A DNA stretch of 40,386 nt from Candidatus Baldrarchaeota archaeon (GTDB lineage Archaea; Asgardarchaeota; Baldrarchaeia; Baldrarchaeales; DXJG01), in NCBI GenBank assembly GCA_030587435.1, contig JAUQZC010000145.1:1-40386 (forward strand), written 5' to 3'. A program made the position numbers and the translations under genes. The first letter of the stretch is position 1. The number at the start of each line of letters is the position of its first letter. Below are positions 14,392-23,183 of the stretch, piece by piece. The notes beneath the pieces are model-generated. The model did no database searches, was not told the origin of the DNA, and saw only the letters and a program-made list of their open reading frames with translations.

Positions 14392-15171
14392 ATGATTGTT
14401 CGTATTTATGATTTAGAAGCCAAACCAATAGGAGAAATAACATTACCACGTGTATTTGCAACACCTTTTAGACCAGATGTTATAAGAAGAGCAGTAATAT
14501 CCTCCATCTCGATGCGTATACAACCCTACGGAGTCGATAAAAGAGCTGGTAAACGCACAACAGCAGAGTCTTGGGGACCTGGATATGGCGTTGCTAGGGT
14601 GCCAAGAATCAAAGGAAGCCAATACTCCGCAGCTTCACGAGCTGCCTTTGCCCCAATGACCGTTGGAGGTAGAAGAGCTCATCCTCCAGTTCCAGAGAAA
14701 AAAATAGGTGAAAAAATAAACAAAAAAGAAAAAAAATTAGCATTATTTTCAGCCATAGCAGCAACTGCTATTCCATCTCTTGTTAAATCACGCGGACACA
14801 TAATAGATCAAATACCCGAACTTCCACTAGTAGTTTCAGACGATCTTCAAAAACTTAAAAAGACCAGAGAGACGAGAGAAACATTCATAAAACTAGGAGT
14901 ATGGCCTGATGTTGTCAGGGCAAAAAGTAGAAAGAGAGTAAGATCAGGCAAAGGAAAGATGCGTGGAAGAAAATATAAAAGAGCAAAAGGCCCCCTAATT
15001 GTGATAAGCGAAGACGAAGGTATTATAAAAGCAGCCAGAAACCATCCAGGTATTGATATTGTTCGTGTAGACTTATTAAATGTAGAACTTCTAGCACCAG
15101 GAGCCTGCCCTGGTAGGCTAACAGTCTGGACAAAATCAGCAGTCGAACAATTGAACAAATTTTCATTATAA
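14392..15171 (+). CDS. rpl4: 50S ribosomal protein L4 (uL4)
   Basis: 259 residues from ATG 14392, chosen over ATG 14374 because GGAGGAG lies immediately upstream of 14392 and the family starts [16 protein letters not shown]. The long loop entering the exit tunnel is visible as the basic and Gly-rich region near [38 protein letters not shown]. The C-terminal domain includes [18 protein letters not shown]. It belongs to the peptide exit tunnel. It is followed by rpl23 after an AGGAGG motif. Confidence 0.96.
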   Translation: MIVRIYDLEAKPIGEITLPRVFATPFRPDVIRRAVISSISMRIQPYGVDKRAGKRTTAESWGPGYGVARVPRIKGSQYSAASRAAFAPMTVGGRRAHPPVPEKKIGEKINKKEKKLALFSAIAATAIPSLVKSRGHIIDQIPELPLVVSDDLQKLKKTRETRETFIKLGVWPDVVRAKSRKRVRSGKGKMRGRKYKRAKGPLIVISEDEGIIKAARNHPGIDIVRVDLLNVELLAPGACPGRLTVWTKSAVEQLNKFSL

Positions 15172-15183
15172 GGAGGATTGATA

Positions 15184-15450
15184 ATGGAATTTGACCCTCA
15201 TAAAATAATTATAGCACCGGTGGTTACCGAAGCAGCGCTGGAATTAATCGAAAGAGAAAATAAACTCACATTCATAGTTGATCGGAGAGCTAATAAACCA
15301 ACTATTAAAAAGGCAGTTGAAAGTCTTTTCAAAGTTAAAGTTGATAAAGTAAATACCTTAATTACACCCAATGGACGCAAAAAAGCCTATGTTAAATTAA
15401 GTCCAGAATATAGTGCAGCTGATATTGCAACCAAGCTGGGTATATTCTAA
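15184..15450 (+). CDS. rpl23: 50S ribosomal protein L23 (uL23)
   Basis: 88 residues from ATG 15184. TTG 15178 is a possible upstream start, but it lies almost on the AGGAGG (15171-15176). Family features: [65 protein letters not shown]. uL23 sits at the tunnel exit and docks SRP and other nascent-chain factors. The gene ends 15 bases before rpl2. Confidence 0.96.
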   Translation: MEFDPHKIIIAPVVTEAALELIERENKLTFIVDRRANKPTIKKAVESLFKVKVDKVNTLITPNGRKKAYVKLSPEYSAADIATKLGIF

Positions 15451-15465
15451 TGGAGGTAAATAAAT

Positions 15466-16194
15466 ATGGGTAAGAGGATTCTTGTTCAAAGAAGGGGTCG
15501 TGGAAGTCCCACATTCAGGGCTAACACTCATAAGCGAAGAGGAAAAGTAAAATATCGTCCACTTTCCGATAAAGAAGTTAAAAAGAAAGTTGTAGGTAGG
15601 ATAATTGAGCTTCTCCATGACCCTGGGCGAGGAGCCCCCGTTGCGCGTGTAAGATTTGAGGATGGAGATGAAAGGCTTATCTTGGTCCCTGAAGGGTCAT
15701 ATGTAGGGCAACTCATAGAATGTGGAATTGAAGCACCATTAAAACCTGGAAATGTCCTCCCTCTCGCACACATACCTGAAGGAACACTTGTCTGTAATAT
15801 TGAGGGGGTTCCTGGAGACGGTGGAAAGTTTGCTAGAGCGTCAGGAACCTATGGGATTGTAGTAACGCATACCGCTGATAAAACATATGTACAACTTCCC
15901 TCTGGTCGAGTAAGAGCATTTAACCCAGCTTGCAGGGCAACGATAGGCGTTGTTGCCGGAGGCGGGAGAATAGAAAAACCTTTCGTTAAAGCAGGTAAAA
16001 AGTATCATCTCGTTAAAGCTAAAGGCTGGAAGTGGCCAATAGTAAGAGGGGTTGCAATGAATGCTTGTTCACATCCGCATGGCGGTGGTAGTCATCAGTC
16101 GCCTGGTAGACCAACAACGGTACCTAGAACAGCACCGCCTGGGAGAAAGGTCGGTCACATAGCTGCGCGTAGAACAGGGAGAAAGAAGAGATAG
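15466..16194 (+). CDS. rpl2: 50S ribosomal protein L2 (uL2)
   Basis: 242 residues, the archaeal form of uL2. It starts [19 protein letters not shown] and ends with the peptidyl-transferase-proximal block [45 protein letters not shown], which contains the conserved His of the HPxGGG motif. A Cys-Ser precedes the His where many archaea have Val-Asp. GGAGG lies upstream of the ATG. Normally rps19, rpl22 and rps3 follow; here the operon ends and a ribbon-helix-helix/ftsZ unit begins 104 bases later. Confidence 0.97.
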   Translation: MGKRILVQRRGRGSPTFRANTHKRRGKVKYRPLSDKEVKKKVVGRIIELLHDPGRGAPVARVRFEDGDERLILVPEGSYVGQLIECGIEAPLKPGNVLPLAHIPEGTLVCNIEGVPGDGGKFARASGTYGIVVTHTADKTYVQLPSGRVRAFNPACRATIGVVAGGGRIEKPFVKAGKKYHLVKAKGWKWPIVRGVAMNACSHPHGGGSHQSPGRPTTVPRTAPPGRKVGHIAARRTGRKKR

Positions 16195-16250
16195 TTCTCA
16201 TTTTTAAAACCTAAGTAATATTTAGATATTTCAGATATATTCCCAATCTA

Positions 16251-16258
16251 TTTATAAT
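16251..16258 (+). promoter_or_regulatory. candidate TATA box of the cdrS-like/ftsZ unit
   Basis: tttataat lies 41 bases before the ATG at 16299, which leaves a very short leader carrying the GGAGG. Placement is right for an archaeal promoter driving both the RHH gene and ftsZ. Confidence 0.45.
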
Positions 16259-16298
16259 ATCACTCTCTTCTTTTAATCAAACCATATGGAGGTTTCTG

Positions 16299-16466
16299 AT
16301 GAAGTTAATTACTGTACACTTACCTGAAGCTTACCTTGAGGGACTGGATAAGTTAGTTAAACGTAGAATGTATCCAAATCGCAGCGAAGCTATTAGAATA
16401 GCCATCAGAGACCTTCTAAAGAGAGAACTATGGGAACAAGTTAAGTTATGGGGGGATCGTCTCTGA
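16299..16466 (+). CDS. short ribbon-helix-helix protein, CdrS-like, upstream of ftsZ
   Basis: 55 residues. The strand-helix-helix pattern of a CopG/Arc-type DNA-binding dimer is clear: MKLITVHLPEAYLEGLDKLV, then RRMYPNRSEAIRIAIRDLLKREL. The NRSEAIR turn between the helices is typical. ATG is preceded by GGAGG. It overlaps the ftsZ start by 19 bases (16448-16466) in another frame, so the two are co-transcribed and probably coupled. In haloarchaea a short RHH protein, CdrS, is co-transcribed with ftsZ2 and controls cell division. By size, fold and neighbour this is the likely counterpart. That assignment is inference from fold and context. Confidence 0.8.
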   Translation: MKLITVHLPEAYLEGLDKLVKRRMYPNRSEAIRIAIRDLLKRELWEQVKLWGDRL

Positions 16467-17665
16467 AGGCGCTGATAAAAGATGCTCTGAACCATTCTAG
16501 GGTAGAAAAAGGTAGAACCTACGTGAGAGAACCTGGAAGGGCGAGAATAGTTGTTGTAGGAACTGGTGGCGCAGGAAATAACACTGTGAATAGACTAATG
16601 ACCATTGGAATACAGGGCGCCGAATGCATAGCGGTAAATACCGACAAACAACACCTAGATAGTGTAAAGGCTCATAGAAAGATTCTGATAGGGGAAAACC
16701 TAACTAAGGGTCTTGGTGCTGGAGGATTTCCAGAAATAGGTGCAGCAGCAGCAGAAGAGAGCCGAGACATCCTTACTGAGGTTCTTTACGACACTGATTT
16801 AGTATTTATAACTTACGGTCTTGGTGGAGGAACCGGGACGGGTAGTGGACCCATAATAGCTGAGATAGCAAAGGAAAATGGAGCTATTGTTGTCGGCGTA
16901 GTTACCATGCCATTTAAAGTAGAACGTGCACGAGTAAAAAAAGCAAAAGAAGGGTTAAGAAAGTTAATTAAGAAAGCAGATACAGTTGTTGTAATAGACA
17001 ATAATCGTTTATTGGAAATAGCACCAGATTTACCAATTGATGAAGCATTTAGCGTTGCAGACGAGATACTTGCAAACATGGTTAAAGGAATTACAGAAAC
17101 CATTGCATTGCCTTCATTAATAAATCTTGATTATGCTGATGTAAGGGCCATTATGAGTAATGGTGAGGTTGCAATAGTAGGTTTAGGTGAAAGCAGTGGA
17201 CATGACAGAGCAAGAGAAGCAGTAATGGATGCATTGCAAAGTCCTCTCCTAGATATTGACATTACAGGAGCGAAGGGAGCACTCATACATGTCAGTGGTG
17301 GACCAGACATGAGTCTACGGGAGGCAGCAAGATGCGCCGAGATAGTAGTTGAGAAAATGGATCCAAATGCGCAAGTCATATGGGGTGCTAGAGTAGATCC
17401 GCACTTGGAAGATCTATTACGTGTTATTCTTATAGTTACTGGAGTTAAAAGTCCTCATCTACTTGGCCCTAATGACGGGAACAATTTAGAACTTTTCGAA
17501 GAGGAATTTGGCGAATTAGAAGAAGATAGTTACCCCGGTATATCTAGAAAAACCGAAATTAAAAGTTTTGATGATGTTAGAGCACTATTAGATGGGAAGA
17601 AACTTTCCTTTACAGTAAAAGATGGAAAATTAGACCTAAAGAAACTAGTAGAACCACTAGATTAA
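16448..17665 (+). CDS. ftsZ: cell division protein FtsZ
   Basis: 405 residues, a tubulin-superfamily GTPase. The first nucleotide loop is [15 protein letters not shown] at about 37-50. The tubulin signature GGGTGTGSG is at about 126-134, and the T7 catalytic loop [11 protein letters not shown] at about 226-236. FtsZ polymerises into the division ring. There is an N-terminal extension of about 30 residues. The C-terminal tail (about 345-405) is acidic then basic and lacks a bacterial-type FtsA/ZipA-binding peptide. The ATG is embedded in the RHH gene and has only a weak ribosome binding site, in line with translational coupling. The nearest other ORF is on the opposite strand after 198 AT-rich bases. 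Confidence 0.97.
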   Translation: MGGSSLKALIKDALNHSRVEKGRTYVREPGRARIVVVGTGGAGNNTVNRLMTIGIQGAECIAVNTDKQHLDSVKAHRKILIGENLTKGLGAGGFPEIGAAAAEESRDILTEVLYDTDLVFITYGLGGGTGTGSGPIIAEIAKENGAIVVGVVTMPFKVERARVKKAKEGLRKLIKKADTVVVIDNNRLLEIAPDLPIDEAFSVADEILANMVKGITETIALPSLINLDYADVRAIMSNGEVAIVGLGESSGHDRAREAVMDALQSPLLDIDITGAKGALIHVSGGPDMSLREAARCAEIVVEKMDPNAQVIWGARVDPHLEDLLRVILIVTGVKSPHLLGPNDGNNLELFEEEFGELEEDSYPGISRKTEIKSFDDVRALLDGKKLSFTVKDGKLDLKKLVEPLD

Positions 17666-17863
17666 AAATTACTTAAATTGCTATGTAAAATATACTTCTA
17701 CAGTACTGAGATCTATTAAATTTACAATTATGTTATTTAAATCACAATAATATTTGTATATTTTTATAATATCTCAAATGTTTACTATTTTTCATTATAA
17801 AATTTTAGCCGAGGTGTTTATTCTTTTTTATAAAATCATAGATAACATTTTAGTCATTACACT

Positions 17864-18295
17864 TTATTTTTTAGTTTCTTCTACGAATTCATCATATATT
17901 CGCTTTACTCTTTCAGCCAATGGACCTTCCCCTTCAACTCCCTTTTCTGTAACCTTTATTTTATTGAACACAAGGATCATTCCAGCTTCTTCAAGGACTT
18001 TTACTGCACCTTTTTGTGGAAAAACCTTTTCTAGTCTTTCTGCAAGGGCTTTAAGATCGAATGGTTGTTCGATTTCTATGATTTCGGCAATATTATGACC
18101 GTATATAAATACTTTGTGATAAGTTTTTCCTTCACTATCTTTTACGTCCGACAAACATAAACTTAAACTCTTATCATCGTATCCTTCAAACTTTCCAATG
18201 TATTGCTTCCCAGTAACGGTAATTACATTTATATGCATCCCAAGCATTGCTGCAAGTTCCTTAAAGAACCTTCTAGTAACAGCACTATTTAACAC
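17864..18295 (-). CDS. Sm-like RNA-binding protein with C-terminal domain (SmAP3 type)
   Basis: 143 residues. Residues about 12-75 form an Sm fold: LGMHINVITVTGKQYIGKFEGYDDKSLSLCLSDVKD (Sm1) and HKVFIYGHNIAEIIEIE (Sm2). A further domain of about 60 residues follows (FDLKALAERLEKVFPQKGAVKVLEEAGMILVFNKIKVTEKG). This Sm-plus-extension layout is that of archaeal SmAP3 proteins, which form rings; their RNA partners are poorly known. The start is GTG with AAGGGGG about 8 bases upstream. It is transcribed towards ftsZ, and is divergent from the TFB gene across a 435-base gap. Confidence 0.85.
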   Translation of the reverse strand: MLNSAVTRRFFKELAAMLGMHINVITVTGKQYIGKFEGYDDKSLSLCLSDVKDSEGKTYHKVFIYGHNIAEIIEIEQPFDLKALAERLEKVFPQKGAVKVLEEAGMILVFNKIKVTEKGVEGEGPLAERVKRIYDEFVEETKK

Positions 18296-18730
18296 TTGAA
18301 ATACCCCCTTTATGTTTAATTACATATCTCAACAGTTTAATCACTTTTATACTAATAACACTTATCCCCCATATAGAGTGGGAAAGTATACCGAATTTCA
18401 ATGTTCGTCTTAAATCAAATAAACTTAAATAATGCCTTTTTGTCTAATTTTGCAAAAAGAGACAACATTCACCTAAAATGTCATATTAAAAACTAAATTT
18501 TTGGTGAAACACTTTACTGCCGAGGCATCTAAAAATCACCTTTTGGTTTTAACCAGGTCAGTCCATATCATTTGGGGCACTTACTTTCACAAACCTCTCT
18601 TTCTCCAAGTTAATACCTTATCCCTCATATTGTCCAGTGTAAAGTTAAGCGTAATGTAAGTAACTTTAACAAACACTGTTAGTATCAGAAAACAGTAAAA
18701 ATTTCATTTAGCATCCTTTAATTGATAAAA
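18296..18730. other. long intergenic region between the Sm protein and the TFB paralogue
   Basis: 435 bases with no convincing ORF on either strand. Several short inverted repeats are visible: CTTTTTG/CAAAAAG at 18436-18442 and 18453-18459; TAAAGTTA/TAACTTTA at 18640-18647 and 18661-18668; ACTGTT/AACAGT at 18675-18680 and 18691-18696. A plus-strand TATA-like aaacttaaata lies at 18421-18431, about 300 bases before the TFB start. A minus-strand TATA-like sequence for the Sm gene lies near 18342-18353. The region could hold a long leader, operators, or an unannotated small RNA. Confidence 0.5.
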
Positions 18731-19759
18731 ATGACTGAAAGCAAATTTCTTTGTGATGAATGTAATGGTGAAATTATAGTTCACCACGGTCAATTAGTGT
18801 GTTCACGATGTGGGCTTGTTATTGGACCACAATATCTCCCACCTATAATAGATTTATCCTCTTCGGAAGAAAGCCTAAATATTTCATCCAAGCAGTACGC
18901 ATCTCTTGGCTCTCGAGTTCATATAATAGATGGGCTAGGAAGCTACATAGACTATCATGTAACGCCATTTTTCAAGGATAGGTATGGAGAGTCTCTTGGA
19001 CCAGCTAAGCAACGTCTATTTAGAAGACTAAAATATAAATATGACCTAAGAGCTAGGATTATTGGAAACGAAACAAACTATAGGGCGTTAAGAACCCTAA
19101 ACAGGGCATGTTCCATTCTACAATTACCTAATCCCGTAAGAGATAGAGCAGCATATTATTATCAAAAGGTCTCTAGGAAGTATAAAGATTTAAAAGAAGA
19201 GTCAACAAACCACATAGTTCTTGCAGCTGCATGTCTTCTTCTGGCTATAAGAGAGTACAAACATATGGCTCCCATAACAGTTCAAGAGCTAATTGAAGTA
19301 TTTAAAAACCTTGGACATCGTGTAAGTGTGCGCCGTGTTGTGAGAGAGATTTTTATCGTAAAAAAGGCCGTCGGTCTAAAAAAATATGTAAGAAGAAGCG
19401 AAGATTATATCTATAGGATCATCTCTTCCATAGTTAACTCAGATGAAGTAATTACTCAGCTAAAAAACTTAGGTATTTCACAGGAATGGTTCAAACGACA
19501 CCTTATTAAAGAAACACTCCAAATACTTAAAACTCTAGACTTTTCTGTTCGTAAGGGACGAAATCCATACATATTAGCTGCTGCTTCGATTTATGCAGCA
19601 GCTAGGAGAATATCAATGCGACTAGGAGTAAAAAGGCTTTTAACACAAAAACTCGTAGCAAAATTTTCTGGTGTTGCTGAATACAGCGTTAGAGATCACT
19701 ATTGTACACTTCTTAAAAAAATTACAGAGAAAGGAGACATTCCGCATGAAATTAAATAA
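18731..19759 (+). CDS. transcription initiation factor IIB paralogue
   Basis: 342 residues from ATG 18731 (TTG 18722 is also possible; neither has a clear Shine-Dalgarno). The zinc ribbon has Cys at 8, 11, 24 and 27. Two cyclin-like repeats follow: the first around NYRALRTLNRACSILQLPNPVRDRAAYYY to VRREI-like VRRVVREIF, the second around YIYRIISSIVNSDEVITQLKNLG to YAAARRISM. The B-reader/B-linker region (about 30-90) is divergent: the usual GPEWR stretch is missing and a Ser-rich segment takes its place. This looks like a specialised paralogue, not the housekeeping TFB. Its last codons overlap the downstream ATPase gene by 14 bases, so it is co-translated with pilus genes. Confidence 0.88.
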   Translation: MTESKFLCDECNGEIIVHHGQLVCSRCGLVIGPQYLPPIIDLSSSEESLNISSKQYASLGSRVHIIDGLGSYIDYHVTPFFKDRYGESLGPAKQRLFRRLKYKYDLRARIIGNETNYRALRTLNRACSILQLPNPVRDRAAYYYQKVSRKYKDLKEESTNHIVLAAACLLLAIREYKHMAPITVQELIEVFKNLGHRVSVRRVVREIFIVKKAVGLKKYVRRSEDYIYRIISSIVNSDEVITQLKNLGISQEWFKRHLIKETLQILKTLDFSVRKGRNPYILAAASIYAAARRISMRLGVKRLLTQKLVAKFSGVAEYSVRDHYCTLLKKITEKGDIPHEIK

Positions 19760-21302
19760 TTCCAATACCTCACCGGAAGAACGTATCTTAGACAAATACG
19801 TAGTAGGTCCTTACACCATAACCATCTCATCAACTACTAATGATACATACTCTTCATTCAATACCTATGAAGTTGTTTCTATCGTTGAGAACGACCCGTC
19901 TTTAAAGGGAGTAGTTTATTTAACAACTCAATATCTTAAATCATCCTTCTCTTCGACATCTTCATTGTCCTTTGATCAAATCTTAACGCAAAAAATTAAA
20001 TTAGCGAAGAGGTTTTTGGAAAGGCTGAACTTAAATCAGCCAGATGAAGTTGTCCAGAAAATGGCAGAGTTATCAGCATTTAAGTCCATGAACCTTGAAA
20101 AAATTTTTCCATTTTTGCTAGATGATAATATAGAAGAATTTTTCTTAGATTCTCCAATTTCTTCGATATATCTAGATCACAGAAAGTGGGGAAGATGTTT
20201 AACAAAAATAAACCTCTCCAAACGAGAACTTGAGAGTTTTGTAACGTTAGTAAGGGCAGACAGTGGTTATCGTCTGGACATGGCAAATCCATCGCTAAAA
20301 GCAGAAATAATCACAAAATATTTTCATGTTAGGGTTTCACTTGACATTTATCCGTTAGTGGTCGACAAACTTCACTTAGACGTTAGAAAAATTAGAAAAA
20401 GAGTTTATACTTTACCAGAACTAATTGCAAATGGAACGCTGTCTCCAGCGATATGTGCTTATGTCTATTTCTGTTTATTACATAAGAGAAACATTACTAT
20501 TACTGGAGAGCCTGGAGCTGGTAAGACGACTCTACTAAATGCTATAGATATTTTAACTCCACCTGATTGGAGAAAAATAGCAATAGAGGACGTTGTTGAA
20601 AGTATTCCGCAAATCAAATACGGAAAACATCAAGTAAGGTTCAAGGTAGAACCATACGAAGAGGGAGAGAAAAGATATAGTAAGTCGAGCGAAATAATCA
20701 AATTGTTGCACAGATCCCCGGATTATATTTACTTAGGGGAAATTCAAACAGAAGAACACAGCAGGGCAATGTTTCATGCATTAAGCGCCGGATTAACCGG
20801 CTTGCAAACTTGTCACTCAGCAGGCCCTGAACATTTGCTTTTACGTTGGAGATTTCACCATCAAATTCCTGCGGCTTTGCTTCAGACACTTGATCTAATA
20901 ATCTATGTTAAAAAAGTGAACATTCATGGAAACTGTGTCAGACGATTAATTAGAGTCTGCGAGTTAGATACGTCTCAAAACATAAAATTTGCCTCTAATA
21001 TGCAGGAGGTGCGCTTAGTTGATATTTTTAAATGGGATCCTGCAACAGATACGCATAAACAATGCTTTAATGATTTATATAACACGCCTACGATTAAGAA
21101 AATCAGAAAATACGAAGAGTTAAGCAGAGAGCGGTTTCTTAACACGTTAAATTTTCTTAGTATGATCTTTAAAGAAATGGCCCGGAGAAGGATTTTTGAT
21201 GTAGAAAAGGTAATAAAATCTTTTCATTATCTTTACACAAAATATTTTAAATCGCAAAGAGGAGATAATGACCCATCGATAATTCTAAGGACAATGTTGT
21301 AG
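19746..21302 (+). CDS. type II/IV secretion or type IV pilus assembly ATPase (GspE/TadA family)
   Basis: 518 residues from ATG 19746. I chose this start because GGAG lies about 9 bases upstream and it overlaps the TFB stop; the frame is open further upstream but inside the TFB gene. Walker A is GEPGAGKTT at about 254-262 and the Walker B region is YIYLGEIQTEE near 328-338. The His box appears as GLQTCHSAGPEHLLLRW. The N-terminal half contains the usual LLDDNIEEFFLDSPISSIYLDHRKWGR N2 domain. The family powers archaeal pilus, archaellum or secretion machines at the membrane. The Arg after GE in most relatives (GEVRG) is Gln here. No TadC/GspF membrane partner lies next to it. Confidence 0.88.
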   Translation: MKLNNSNTSPEERILDKYVVGPYTITISSTTNDTYSSFNTYEVVSIVENDPSLKGVVYLTTQYLKSSFSSTSSLSFDQILTQKIKLAKRFLERLNLNQPDEVVQKMAELSAFKSMNLEKIFPFLLDDNIEEFFLDSPISSIYLDHRKWGRCLTKINLSKRELESFVTLVRADSGYRLDMANPSLKAEIITKYFHVRVSLDIYPLVVDKLHLDVRKIRKRVYTLPELIANGTLSPAICAYVYFCLLHKRNITITGEPGAGKTTLLNAIDILTPPDWRKIAIEDVVESIPQIKYGKHQVRFKVEPYEEGEKRYSKSSEIIKLLHRSPDYIYLGEIQTEEHSRAMFHALSAGLTGLQTCHSAGPEHLLLRWRFHHQIPAALLQTLDLIIYVKKVNIHGNCVRRLIRVCELDTSQNIKFASNMQEVRLVDIFKWDPATDTHKQCFNDLYNTPTIKKIRKYEELSRERFLNTLNFLSMIFKEMARRRIFDVEKVIKSFHYLYTKYFKSQRGDNDPSIILRTML

Positions 21303-21339
21303 TTTAAATACTAAGACTACCACTTACCTAGGGATAAAG

Positions 21340-21561
21340 GTGAAAAAAAAGCTAATAAATATCAAACATCTAATAAAAAGCAAAAAAGCATCACCTCTAA
21401 TCGAAGAAGGATTACTTATAGGTTTGTCTTTGTTAATAGTTGCAATAATTGCGGGAATTGTATTGCGTACCATGGATTGGGCACAAAGTATATTCGACTC
21501 AATTTTGAAACAGCTCGAAGAAATAAAGGAAACGGTATCCCAGATTTTCGACTCCGGTTAA
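21340..21561 (+). CDS. small type IV pilin-like protein
   Basis: 73 residues from GTG 21340 with AGGGAT just upstream. A lysine-rich N-terminus leads to KKASPLIEEG at 15-24, followed by a hydrophobic helix at about 24-45. Cleavage after Ala17 would put Glu at position +5 of the mature protein, as in prepilins. The mature form would be about 56 residues: one membrane or filament helix plus a short amphipathic tail (DSILKQLEEIKETVSQIF). That is very small for a main pilin, so a minor pilin or ATPase-associated peptide is possible. It starts 37 bases after the ATPase gene and is probably in the same operon. Confidence 0.65.
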   Translation: MKKKLINIKHLIKSKKASPLIEEGLLIGLSLLIVAIIAGIVLRTMDWAQSIFDSILKQLEEIKETVSQIFDSG

Positions 21562-21591
21562 AGAACTTAATTTTCTATCATTGAAAGTGAA

Positions 21592-21729
21592 TGGTGCCGC
21601 GGCCGGGATCTGTCCACCCCGAAGATACCTTCGGGTATTTTGAACCCGGGTCCAGGGCTCGAATAGCCTAAAGGTTAGTATCCAACCTTCATGAGGCCCC
21701 GATGCTTGACCGGGCTACACCACCGCGGC
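21592..21729 (-). tRNA. tRNA-Met(CAU), elongator-like, with anticodon-loop and T-loop introns
   Basis: On the minus strand the acceptor GCCGCGG (21729-21723) pairs with CCGCGGC (21602-21596), followed by discriminator A and encoded CCA (21594-21592). The D-arm is GTGT/GCAT with an 11-base loop. The anticodon stem GGGGC (21700-21696) pairs with GCCCT (21658-21654), and the loop C-T-CAT-G gives anticodon CAU. A 30-base intron (21660-21689) lies at the canonical 37/38 position and contains its own hairpin AAGGTT/AACCTT. The T-stem CCGGG/CCCGG encloses a T-loop interrupted by about 30 bases (21610-21639, ends uncertain by a base or two). The G1-C72 pair argues against initiator tRNA; tRNA-Ile2 (modified CAU) remains possible. 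Confidence 0.85.
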
Positions 21730-21799
21730 ACAAACTAAAATTAAAGCCTTAATTAAATAAATCTTTTGCTGTAAAGATAATTCTGACAAGTAGGGCGGA

Positions 21800-22357
21800 T
21801 TAGCTATTTTGATTTAATATTTCCCTTGAAAACTTGATTCCCTCTTCAACAGCTTTCAAATTTATCTTTCTCATTGGTTCGGGGATAATGTCAACTATAG
21901 CCATTTTCAACGATTTCTCAGATACAATCTTTGTGAAACCAACTGTAGCAGAGATGATAACAATATTGGCAACTAATCTACTTCCCACTTTTTTCTCTGC
22001 TATTTCAATCGCTGGAACACTTAGAATCCTTAGCTTTTCAGACACCGATACTTTTTTAACTAAGTGTTTTTCGTAGATAAGGACACCGTCTTCCTTTAAG
22101 TATGGCAAATATTTTTCTAGCCCTTCTTGGCTCATTGCCACTAATATATTGCATTTTCTGACCCTTGGATAATTTATTTTTTCACTGCTAATAATAATTT
22201 CGCTTCTTGCAGCTGTTCCTCGAGCCTCAGCACCATAACTTTGTGTTTGTACAACCTCTTTCTCCTCGTAAATAGCAGCAGCCCTAGCAAGAATTCTACC
22301 AGCTAAAACAACTCCCATACCGCCAATTCCAACAATTAAGATTTCAGTCCTAGACAT
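21800..22357 (-). CDS. korC: 2-oxoacid:ferredoxin oxidoreductase, gamma subunit (KorC type)
   Basis: 185 residues. The N-terminal IVGIGGMGVVLAGRILARAA is the glycine-rich start of gamma subunits, and QSYGAEARGTAARSEIIIS is the CoA-binding-side signature. It is the smallest subunit of the KorABC complex, which turns a 2-oxoacid (probably 2-oxoglutarate) plus CoA into the acyl-CoA and CO2 while reducing ferredoxin. It overlaps the korB 3' end by 8 bases and is the last gene of the operon. Confidence 0.9.
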   Translation of the reverse strand: MSRTEILIVGIGGMGVVLAGRILARAAAIYEEKEVVQTQSYGAEARGTAARSEIIISSEKINYPRVRKCNILVAMSQEGLEKYLPYLKEDGVLIYEKHLVKKVSVSEKLRILSVPAIEIAEKKVGSRLVANIVIISATVGFTKIVSEKSLKMAIVDIIPEPMRKINLKAVEEGIKFSREILNQNS

Positions 22358-23177
22358 TTTCTCTCCTCACTTTAAAAATAATTTCACGAATCTTACGAAC
22401 AAATCCCGGTCTATCTCTATCTACAAATTCCCCAACTATAATTACATCTTCTCCTTCTCGTACATCCCTTGCTTTGCTAATATGAATACTTCTTTCTTTA
22501 AACCACTTCATAAGATCTCTGCCTGTGCTTTTACTTATCCTTCTTCCAAATGATGTCGGACATTGCGAAACAACCTCTATAAAACGAAATCCCTCTTTTT
22601 TTAATGCCTTTTTTATCGAATTTATGAGCGGTCTTACGTGCACGGTTGTCCATCGCGCCACGAAATTCGCACCTGCGCTCTCAACTAGTCTTGCAAGGTC
22701 AAACGGGTATTCGGGATTGCCATAGGGCGTAGTAGTGGTTATAACACCATGGAGCGTGGTAGGACCAACTTGCCCTCCAGTCATTCCGTAATTAAAGTTG
22801 TTAATACAAATAACAAGAAGATCCATATTCCTTCTCGCAGCATGTATTAAGTGATTACCACCGATACCCGCTATGTCCCCATCTCCGCTTATCACAACGA
22901 CATTCAACTCTGGTCGAGCTAGCTTTAAACCCGAAGCGAACGCAATAGGTCTCCCATGAGTGGTATGAAGAGAATCAGCTTTAAAATATGGAGACACACA
23001 CCAAGCAGCACAACCTATTCCAGACACAAAAGCAAAACCAGATAAATCGTGGAAACCTAGCTCCTCTACTGCCTTTAAGAAACAGTTCATCACAATTCCA
23101 TTACCACATCCTGGACAAAAAGCTGTTGGCAATGTTTCTTCCCGCAAAAACTTTAGGGCAAAATGCTTATCCGCCAT
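22350..23177 (-). CDS. korB: 2-oxoacid:ferredoxin oxidoreductase, beta subunit (KorB type)
   Basis: 275 residues, the thiamine-diphosphate and [4Fe-4S] subunit. FCPGCGNGIV near 20-28 supplies cluster cysteines (C21, C24), with further Cys in GIGCAAWC. The ThDP/Mg motif runs from GDGD (98-101) to NNFNYGMTGGQ (about 126-136). ATG is preceded by GGTGA, which is also the end of korA, so translation is coupled. Subunit type (Kor rather than Por or Vor) is judged from overall sequence; the substrate is inference. Confidence 0.92.
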   Translation of the reverse strand: MADKHFALKFLREETLPTAFCPGCGNGIVMNCFLKAVEELGFHDLSGFAFVSGIGCAAWCVSPYFKADSLHTTHGRPIAFASGLKLARPELNVVVISGDGDIAGIGGNHLIHAARRNMDLLVICINNFNYGMTGGQVGPTTLHGVITTTTPYGNPEYPFDLARLVESAGANFVARWTTVHVRPLINSIKKALKKEGFRFIEVVSQCPTSFGRRISKSTGRDLMKWFKERSIHISKARDVREGEDVIIVGEFVDRDRPGFVRKIREIIFKVRRENV

Positions 23178-23183
23178 AAAACT

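Noticed and set aside
17754..18098. 114-residue plus-strand ORF opposite the Sm protein gene
   Set aside because: It is low-complexity and hydrophobic at first and then antisense to the well-conserved Sm protein. No family resemblance.
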